From assembly GCA_027730465.1 (NCBI GenBank), contig JAQCGQ010000033.1, forward strand, positions 1 to 6,916: a stretch of 6,916 nt of DNA, in the 5' to 3' direction. The notes under the pieces are model-generated. The model searched no databases, was not told where the DNA came from, and saw only the letters and a list, made by a program, of their open reading frames with translations. The stretch's first letter is position 1. Each line of letters opens with the position of its first letter. The position numbers were made by a program, and so were the translations under genes. Positions 1 to 6,916 of the stretch are shown here, piece after piece. Origin of the DNA: Actinomycetota bacterium (lineage in GTDB: Bacteria > Actinomycetota > Actinomycetes > Nanopelagicales > Nanopelagicaceae).

Positions 1-1632
1 AAAACTGGTTTAACTGTTTTAACTGGTGAAACTGGCGCTGGTAAAACAATGGTGTTAACTGCACTTGGCTTAGTTCTAGGCAATAAGAGTGATGCAGATT
101 TGGTGAGATCAGGATCTGAGCGAGCGGTAATTACTGGAAAGTTTTCTATACCTAAAGATCTAGCCCAAAAGATTTCTGCCTCTGGTGGTGAAGTTGATCA
201 AGACAGCGTAGTAATTACTAGAACAGTTAGTAGTGAAGGTAAATCAAGAGTATTAGTAGGGGGAGCGGTTAGTTCCGTTGCTGCAGTTGCAGCTTTTGCG
301 CCATCCTTAGTTGAGATTCATGCTCAGTCCTCTTCTTCAAAATTAACTAAACCAACTGTTGCCAGAGAGTTATTAGATCGCTTCGCAGGCGTGGATCTCA
401 GTGGTTATCAAAAGCATTATCTGCAGTATCAGCAAATTATCAATCGTATTCAGGATTTAACTTTGCAACTAAGCCAGGCTGATAAAGAAATATCCTTACT
501 AAGTGAGTTAGCTGATGAGTTTACAAAATTATCTCCAAAAAGTGGTGAATTACTTGAGATTGAAAATCAAATTGGCAAACTTGGTTCAGTTGAACAATTA
601 AATCAAGTACTTACGCAGTCACTTAATATTCTTGAGGATGAGGATATTTCTGCACTTAACTTACTACAGCAAATTCGAAAATCACTTGATCAGATAAAGG
701 GTAAAGACAGTGCATTAGATAAAATAATCGATCAATTCACTGAGAACTTACTTAATTTACAAGATATTGGTGGCGACCTAACTTCGTACCTAGCAAATCT
801 TGAGGTAGACCCAGCTAGGTTTGCCGCCTTACAAGAGCGTAAAGCCGCTTTAAACTCTTTGCTAAAAAGATATGGAAAAGGCGGTGATCGAGATATTGCA
901 TATGAACAATTACTTATTGATGGTCAAGGGGCTAGAGATAAGATCGCAGATCTCTCCGGCGGTAGTGCGCGAATTACCCAGTTGCAGAAAGAAGCAGATC
1001 TACAATTTGTTGAGTTAAAGCAGGCAGCCTTGGCGGTATCAAAGGCACGTCAAAACGGCGCTGACAAGTTATCAAATCTAGTTACAAATGAGATAAAAAA
1101 TCTTTCTATGCCTAATTCACAATTTATTATTGAGCAAACAATGGCTGATGCTGATGTTGCAAAAAATTACACACCAGCAGGATTAGATGAGATCTCTATT
1201 TTATTTGCAGCTCATGCCGGGGCATCAGCGCTACCATTAAATAAAGTGGCCAGCGGAGGTGAGTTATCTCGAGTCATGCTGGCTCTTGAAGTAGTAATTG
1301 CTGAAGCTGAGCCAGTTGGAACATATATTTTTGATGAAGTTGACGCTGGTGTTGGCGGTAAAGCAGCTGTTGAAGTTGGAAGAAGATTGGCAAAACTTGC
1401 AAAATCGGCGCAGGTAATTGTAATAACGCATCTAGCGCAAGTTGCAGTCTGGGCTGATAATCATTTAATTGTAAAAAAGAGTGAAAATGGTTCTGTAACT
1501 CAAAGTGATGTGATTGATATGAGTGCAGAGGCTAGAAAAGTTGAGATTGCAAGAATGCTAAGTGGTCAGGAGGATTCACAAACCGCACAAGAGCATGCAA
1601 CTGAGTTATTGGAGATTGTTAGAAATTCATGA
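1..1632 (+). CDS. recN: DNA repair ATPase RecN, 5'-truncated by the window edge
   Basis: RecN is an SMC-like cytoplasmic ATPase that acts early in recombinational repair of double-strand breaks. The frame is open from base 1, so the first in-frame ATG (49) is internal: it lies just after the Walker A motif GETGAGKT (visible residues 9-16). Roughly 20-25 N-terminal residues are missing; the 543 visible residues otherwise fit the family length of about 550-590. Other visible motifs are IHAQ (106-109, usually IHGQ), a helical, probably coiled-coil middle (about 120-360), the ABC signature SGGEL (418-422), Walker B with D445 and E446 followed by VDAGVGG, and the switch histidine H477 in VITHLAQVA. 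Both ATPase halves and the short coiled coil are intact, and the short coiled coil separates RecN from full-length SMC. The TGA stop is 14 bases before pyrG. Actinobacterial recN often lies just upstream of pyrG, sometimes with steA/steB-like genes between; those are absent here. Confidence 0.97.
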   Translation, partial: KTGLTVLTGETGAGKTMVLTALGLVLGNKSDADLVRSGSERAVITGKFSIPKDLAQKISASGGEVDQDSVVITRTVSSEGKSRVLVGGAVSSVAAVAAFAPSLVEIHAQSSSSKLTKPTVARELLDRFAGVDLSGYQKHYLQYQQIINRIQDLTLQLSQADKEISLLSELADEFTKLSPKSGELLEIENQIGKLGSVEQLNQVLTQSLNILEDEDISALNLLQQIRKSLDQIKGKDSALDKIIDQFTENLLNLQDIGGDLTSYLANLEVDPARFAALQERKAALNSLLKRYGKGGDRDIAYEQLLIDGQGARDKIADLSGGSARITQLQKEADLQFVELKQAALAVSKARQNGADKLSNLVTNEIKNLSMPNSQFIIEQTMADADVAKNYTPAGLDEISILFAAHAGASALPLNKVASGGELSRVMLALEVVIAEAEPVGTYIFDEVDAGVGGKAAVEVGRRLAKLAKSAQVIVITHLAQVAVWADNHLIVKKSENGSVTQSDVIDMSAEARKVEIARMLSGQEDSQTAQEHATELLEIVRNS

Positions 1633-1638
1633 TAATCT
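1609..1638 (+). promoter_or_regulatory. Putative pyrG promoter overlapping the end of recN
   Basis: A -10-like hexamer TAATCT (1633-1638, fitting the actinobacterial TANNNT pattern) begins directly after the recN stop and ends 8 nt before the pyrG ATG. A weak -35 candidate, TTGGAG (1609-1614), sits 18 nt upstream inside recN. Transcription starting 7-8 nt after the -10 would begin close to the ATG and give a nearly leaderless pyrG mRNA, which fits the lack of a Shine-Dalgarno sequence. Such short motifs occur by chance in AT-rich DNA, so read-through from recN is an equally good explanation. Confidence 0.35.
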
Positions 1639-1640
1639 AG

Positions 1641-4190
<2,550 letters not shown>

Positions 4191-4194
<4 letters not shown>

Positions 4195-4589
4195 CGACCG
4201 CGTAATCTTCGCGCAATAATACTTTGATCACCTTTAGCTTCAAGGTCTGCAATAATTATTGAAAGTGATTCCCTAACAATTCTGCCTCGATCAACTGCGA
4301 GCCCAAGGTCACCACGCAAAGCGAGACGTGCTTGATCTAAATCATAAAGTTCATCGGGGGATAGATAAACCGTAATCTTTTCATCATGTTTCTCACGCCC
4401 AGATGGCGCGCGATCAAAAGCGTTAACTCTGCGTCTTGGGGTTTGCCTTACTGAATTTTTTGCTGTGACAGTTGCTGCCGGAGTTTGAGTTATCTCTTCG
4501 GTATTTTCACGAGATGAGGGAACCGCACTTAGCGTTGCAGTATTTCTAAATAATTCATCCGCTCCCGGCAAACTAACTCTGCGACTCAT
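4191..4589 (-). CDS. Small ribbon-helix-helix-like protein paired with ParA
   Basis: This 132-residue protein has no named family that I can assign with certainty. Residues 1-68 look disordered (Pro, Thr, Ser and Arg rich) with an Arg-containing start (MSRRVSLPGADELFR) and a second basic patch, RQTPRRRVNAFDR (48-60). Residues 69-120 fit a ribbon-helix-helix DNA-binding fold: strand KITVYLS (71-77), helix A from PDELYDLDQARLAL (78-91), a Gly-containing turn (93-96), and helix B VDRGRIVRESLSIII (99-113) running into ADLEAKG. The tail RRLRGR is basic. The start codon overlaps the parA stop as ATGA and has the best Shine-Dalgarno in the window, so it is co-translated with parA, possibly in excess. 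From memory, proteins with similar KITVYxS and VDRGRIVRE segments occur near parA/scpA in other actinobacteria; I could not verify this. By analogy with ParG-like partners it may bind DNA, stimulate the ParA ATPase and autoregulate. These roles are inferred; an unrelated small transcription factor is possible. Confidence 0.7.
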
Positions 4590-5527
4590 TTAGCTCCTCC
4601 TCTTGCGATTAATTCACGGGCTAGGCGACGATAAGAAGCTGAGCCAGTACTACTACTTGCATAAGCTGTTACTGGAACACCAGCAACCGTTGATTCAGAG
4701 AATCTAACTGTTCGAGAAATGATGGTGTCAAAGACTTCATCTGGGAACTCTTTATCAATTAGCTCTAGCACCTCTCTGGAGTGACTAGTTTTCTTTTCAA
4801 ACATAGTTGCCAAAATTCCCAAGATCTCAAGCTGGGGATTGGTGTTCTCCTTAATTTTTTGAATAGTCTTTTTTACAAGTGAAAGCCCAAGAACTGCAAA
4901 ATACTCACACTCCATAGGGATAATCACTCCATTTGATGCGGTAAGTGCGTTAACGGTTAATGTGCCAAGCGAAGGTGAGCAATCAATTAAAACCACATCA
5001 TATCTATCAAGGACAGGTGCTAATAGTTTTCGCAGTTTATGCTCTTTAGCTATTTCAGAAACAAATGCGGCTTCCGCAGCGGCTAGATCTTCATGACCTC
5101 TAATGAAATCAAGACCTGGTACAGAAGATTTCAGAATGAAATCCTCTAATTTTGCTTCAGAATCATTTAGCAAATACCAGATTGAACCGTATTGCTCGCG
5201 AAGAGCAGTTCCTTTAATACCTAGACCTGTTGTCATTGATGCTTGAGAATCAAAGTCAATTAATAAAACCCTACGGCCAACTTCAGCAAGGGCAGCACCT
5301 AGATTAATTGCGGTAGTTGTTTTTCCAACCCCACCTTTTTGGTTTACAACTGAAATGACTCTGGCATTGCCAGCTTCTGGAGTTTTAGTTGGCTCCGGAA
5401 AGTTTCGAAGTTTTTTACCAAGTACATCAGAGGTAGTTGCGAGGCTTTCTTCACGAGTTTTAGAAAGGGCAGGTTTGTTTGTCGATTTAGCGTTATATAG
5501 AGAAGTCTTTCTAGCGTTTTTTCCCAT
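4586..5527 (-). CDS. parA: ParA/Soj-family partition ATPase
   Basis: This is a 313-residue deviant-Walker ATPase of the ParA/MinD superfamily, a group that binds nonspecific DNA in its ATP dimer form and positions cargo. Motifs are the deviant Walker A KGGVGKT (64-70, signature K64, catalytic K69), Walker A' with D91 and D93, and Walker B VVLIDCSPSLG (178-188, D182). The C-terminal segment RTVRFSESTVAGVPVTAYA (272-290) is typical of chromosomal Soj-like proteins. The A' motif reads DFDSQAS where DxDPQG is common. About 53 residues precede the ATPase core; they are Lys-rich and probably disordered, and there is no N-terminal helix-turn-helix of the plasmid P1 type. The ATG at 5527 is the first possible start, because an in-frame TAG lies at 5537-5539. 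It overlaps the RHH-like gene by ATGA and diverges from scpA. No parB is nearby, so this is probably a second ParA-type protein rather than the parAB gene near oriC; that is inference from actinobacterial genomes. Confidence 0.94.
   Translation of the reverse strand: MGKNARKTSLYNAKSTNKPALSKTREESLATTSDVLGKKLRNFPEPTKTPEAGNARVISVVNQKGGVGKTTTAINLGAALAEVGRRVLLIDFDSQASMTTGLGIKGTALREQYGSIWYLLNDSEAKLEDFILKSSVPGLDFIRGHEDLAAAEAAFVSEIAKEHKLRKLLAPVLDRYDVVLIDCSPSLGTLTVNALTASNGVIIPMECEYFAVLGLSLVKKTIQKIKENTNPQLEILGILATMFEKKTSHSREVLELIDKEFPDEVFDTIISRTVRFSESTVAGVPVTAYASSSTGSASYRRLARELIARGGAK
4594..4601 (-). promoter_or_regulatory. Strong Shine-Dalgarno for the RHH-like gene, inside parA
   Basis: Read on the minus strand this is AGGAGGAG. 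The core AGGAGG is 6 nt before the ATG (closest register 4 nt). It lies within the last codons of parA and confirms the start at 4589. It is the only full-length anti-SD match in front of a gene start in this window. Confidence 0.85.
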
Positions 5528-5533
5528 GTCGGC

Positions 5534-5562
5534 AACCTACGGTGGGGCAAGTGCAAAGGCAA
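5534..5562 (-). promoter_or_regulatory. Putative leaderless promoter of parA
   Basis: On the minus strand, TTGCCT (5557-5562) is a -35 candidate. After an ideal 17-nt spacer comes the -10 candidate TAGGTT (5534-5539, TANNNT type), then exactly 6 nt, then the parA ATG. A start site at the usual 6-8 nt beyond the -10 would fall on or next to the A of ATG, making a leaderless mRNA. There is no convincing Shine-Dalgarno upstream of this ATG, which fits. Confidence 0.5.
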
Positions 5563-5563
5563 G
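5546..5563. repeat. Three-unit tandem hexamer between divergent parA and scpA promoters
   Basis: GGCAAG (5546-5551), TGCAAA (5552-5557) and GGCAAG (5558-5563) form three head-to-tail hexamers of pattern KGCAAR with no spacer. A further out-of-phase GGCAA is at 5531-5535. The array lies between the two -10 elements and covers both presumed -35 positions. Tandem short repeats of this kind are typical operators of RHH proteins, so the RHH-like product is the natural candidate binder. That is inference; a chance repeat of this length is possible. Confidence 0.45.
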
Positions 5564-5580
5564 GATGCTGGCGGTATCTT
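5551..5580 (+). promoter_or_regulatory. Putative leaderless promoter of scpAB
   Basis: The -10 candidate TATCTT (5575-5580, TANNNT type) is followed by exactly 6 nt and then the scpA ATG, the same geometry as on the parA side. The -35 is poor: GTGCAA (5551-5556) with an 18-nt spacer is the best I see. No Shine-Dalgarno precedes the ATG. A leaderless scpA mRNA starting at or next to 5587 would explain this. Confidence 0.48.
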
Positions 5581-5586
5581 GTGCGC

Positions 5587-6462
5587 ATGTCGCAGGAAAA
5601 TTTATCAGCCACGCCAGTGCCAGCTGCCTCAATTACGGATGGGCGGGTATCTGGATTCTCCCTGCACCTAGAGAATTTTGATGGCCCCTTTGATTTATTG
5701 CTGCAACTTATATCTCGACATAAAATGGATATCACTGATATCGCCCTCGGTACGGTAACTGATGAGTTTATTTCCTATATAAAACAGCTAGAAAACAGTG
5801 AAAATGGCTGGGATTTAGATAAAACTACTGAGTTTCTGGTAGTAGCTGCAACCTTGCTTGATCTTAAGGCAGCAAAACTTCTGCCATCCGGACAAATCGA
5901 TGACGAGGCAGATCTTGCTCTACTTGAAGCTCGTGATCTTTTATTTGCCCGACTACTTCAGTACCGAGCCTTTAAAGAACTCTCCGCAATCTTCGCAGAA
6001 CGTATCGAGCGAGAAGAGAAGTCCTTTGCCAGGTTAGTAGCACTTGAACCGCATTTTGCTCAATTATTACCGGAGGTTTTAATAGGTGTTGGATCCCAAA
6101 GGTTTGCAGCGATTGCCAATAGAGTCCTAACCCCAAAGACAGCTCCAACCTTTAACATCGAGCACATACATCGACCTTTAGTAAGCGTAGCCGAACAGGC
6201 TTTAAAGGTCGTGGAACACTTAAGGCGAGTCTCCCGTGTCACCTTTAGGGCATTAATTGCTGATGCCGACTCCACGCTAGTTGTAGTTGCAAGGTTTCTT
6301 GCATTACTTGAACTCTATAAAGAAGGCGTTGTTCGTTTCGAACAGGTTATTTCACTAGGGGAGTTGCAAATATCCTGGGTTGGAACTGCGCAAGGAGAGG
6401 TTAGAGTTAGTGATGAGTTTGATATTCCTGTACAAACGTTAGATGAGGCCGATAATGTCTGA
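5587..6462 (+). CDS. scpA: Segregation and condensation protein A (kleisin)
   Basis: ScpA is the kleisin subunit of the bacterial SMC-ScpAB condensin. It bridges the two SMC heads and binds an ScpB dimer, and so helps compact and separate sister chromosomes on the nucleoid. The 291 residues fit actinobacterial lengths. The N-terminal kleisin motif FDGPFDLLLQLI (31-42) leads into the helical domain that contacts the SMC neck (to about 100, with FLVVAATLLDLKAAKLLP). A variable middle follows (about 105-210), then a C-terminal winged helix that binds the SMC head (about 215-265, TFRALIADADSTLVVVARFLALLEL). A GTG at 5542 would add 15 residues (beginning MGQVQRQGCWRYLV) unlike any ScpA N-terminus I know, and would start inside the promoter. 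I chose the ATG at 5587 because it sits 6 nt after a -10 element. The gene overlaps scpB by 8 bases. The smc gene itself is not in this window. Confidence 0.95.
   Translation: MSQENLSATPVPAASITDGRVSGFSLHLENFDGPFDLLLQLISRHKMDITDIALGTVTDEFISYIKQLENSENGWDLDKTTEFLVVAATLLDLKAAKLLPSGQIDDEADLALLEARDLLFARLLQYRAFKELSAIFAERIEREEKSFARLVALEPHFAQLLPEVLIGVGSQRFAAIANRVLTPKTAPTFNIEHIHRPLVSVAEQALKVVEHLRRVSRVTFRALIADADSTLVVVARFLALLELYKEGVVRFEQVISLGELQISWVGTAQGEVRVSDEFDIPVQTLDEADNV
6445..6448 (+). promoter_or_regulatory. Shine-Dalgarno GAGG deciding the scpB start
   Basis: GAGG lies inside the end of scpA, 6 nt before the ATG at 6455. This favours that start over an in-frame ATG at 6443, which would add four residues (MRPI) and has no ribosome-binding sequence. 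Confidence 0.65.
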
Positions 6463-6916
6463 AGTTGAACTACAGCGTTGCCTTGAGGCGATCCTAATGG
6501 TCGTTGATGAGCCTGTTTCTGAGCTTGTTTTAGCTCAAATTATCGAGGCACCAACTGAGGAGATACTTTTAGCACTTACATCTCTTGCAACAGAGTATGA
6601 GCAAGAGCAGCGAGGTTTTGAACTCCGCCAAGTCTCTGGTGGTTGGCGCTACTACAGTCATCCGGAGATGGCGCCACTGGTTGAAAAATTTGTTTTAGAT
6701 GGCCAACAAGCGCGACTTACCCAAGCAGCTCTTGAAACCCTATCTGTAATTGCCTATCGCCAACCTGTGTCTAGAACGCGGGTATCTGCGATTAGAGGGG
6801 TAAATGTTGAGGCGGTAATGAAGACTTTGGTTAATCGAGGTTTAGTGGAAGAGGCAGGCATTGAGGGCGAATCTGGCGCAGTTTTGTATCAGACAACATC
6901 ATTTTTCTTAGAAAAA
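6455..6916 (+). CDS. scpB: Segregation and condensation protein B, 3'-truncated by the window edge
   Basis: ScpB is the dimeric KITE subunit of the SMC-ScpAB condensin and binds the central part of ScpA. The visible 154 codons stay open to the last base. They cover the N-terminal winged helix, from the opening ELQRCLEAILMVVDEPVS (4-21) through RGFELRQVSGGWRYYSHPE (53-71), and most of the second winged helix, with LTQAALETLSVIAYRQPVSR (89-108) and RGVNVEAVMKTLVNRGLVEE (114-133). The last visible residues, QTTSFFLEK, correspond to the segment near the end of the conserved region, so I expect only a modest C-terminal part to be missing. The start overlaps the scpA stop by 8 bases (ATGTCTGA), which implies translational coupling and suits equal synthesis of complex partners. 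In other actinobacteria an rluB-type pseudouridine synthase, cmk and der follow; that part lies outside the window. Confidence 0.95.
   Translation, partial: MSEVELQRCLEAILMVVDEPVSELVLAQIIEAPTEEILLALTSLATEYEQEQRGFELRQVSGGWRYYSHPEMAPLVEKFVLDGQQARLTQAALETLSVIAYRQPVSRTRVSAIRGVNVEAVMKTLVNRGLVEEAGIEGESGAVLYQTTSFFLEK

Noticed and set aside
106..108. IHAQ-type change in RecN as a sign of inactivation.
   Set aside because: All nucleotide-binding motifs (Walker A, signature, Walker B, switch histidine) are intact, so a Gly-to-Ala change is most likely lineage variation.
4199..4213. CGCG-N7-CGCG inverted repeat just after the xerD stop, as a possible terminator.
   Set aside because: The stem is only 4 bp and no T-run follows on either strand.
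4503..4516. TTTTCACGAGATGA, resembling half of a parS site.
   Set aside because: Only the left half (TTTCACG) fits; the palindromic right half is absent, and the site lies in coding sequence.
5542..5586. GTG start at 5542 that would extend ScpA by 15 residues.
   Set aside because: The added residues do not resemble a ScpA N-terminus, there is no Shine-Dalgarno, and the codons would overlap the tandem hexamers and the -10 element.
5344..5735. Several open frames on both strands across the parA-scpA junction (for example 5355-5681 plus and 5511-5735 minus).
   Set aside because: They are shadows of parA and scpA with no recognisable protein features; the real frames account for this DNA.

Overview
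The window carries a chromosome-maintenance gene cluster from a bacterium that is most likely an AT-rich, streamlined actinobacterium. The gene set and order (recN, pyrG, xerD, a parA-family gene, scpA, scpB) match a neighbourhood I know from Actinobacteria such as Mycobacterium and Streptomyces. The PyrG P-loop also reads [10 protein letters not shown], as in mycobacterial PyrG, rather than the E. coli form GGVVSSLGKG. The DNA is AT-rich, A/T-ending codons are common, and almost no intergenic DNA is left. That combination suggests a small-genome aquatic lineage of the acI/Nanopelagicales kind. The lineage is an inference; I cannot test it here.

Layout. Three genes run on the plus strand: recN (5' end cut by the window edge), then pyrG after a 14-base gap, then xerD overlapping pyrG by 11 bases. 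Next comes a minus-strand pair that ends tail-to-tail with xerD at a shared TTAA: parA, and downstream of it a 132-residue ribbon-helix-helix (RHH)-like protein joined to parA by an ATGA overlap. Divergent from parA, scpA and scpB run on the plus strand and overlap each other by 8 bases; scpB leaves the window at its 3' edge. No gap without a gene exceeds 60 bases. I see no RNA genes, insertion sequences, CRISPR arrays, canonical parS sites or intrinsic terminators.

How the genes work together. RecN is an SMC-like protein for double-strand break repair. XerD resolves chromosome dimers. ParA-type ATPases move or position DNA cargo. ScpA and ScpB complete the SMC condensin. PyrG, which makes CTP, is the only metabolic gene.

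The most interesting part is 4191-5586. A ParA ATPase is translationally coupled to a small RHH-like protein with a long, partly basic N-terminal tail, an architecture reminiscent of ParF/ParG-type partition pairs. The pair shares a compact divergent promoter with scpAB. Both sides of that promoter show a TANNNT -10 element exactly 6 nt before the ATG, which suggests leaderless mRNAs. Between the two -10 elements lies a three-unit tandem hexamer that could be an operator. This would link a ParA-RHH module to condensin expression, but the link is an inference from layout and motifs only.
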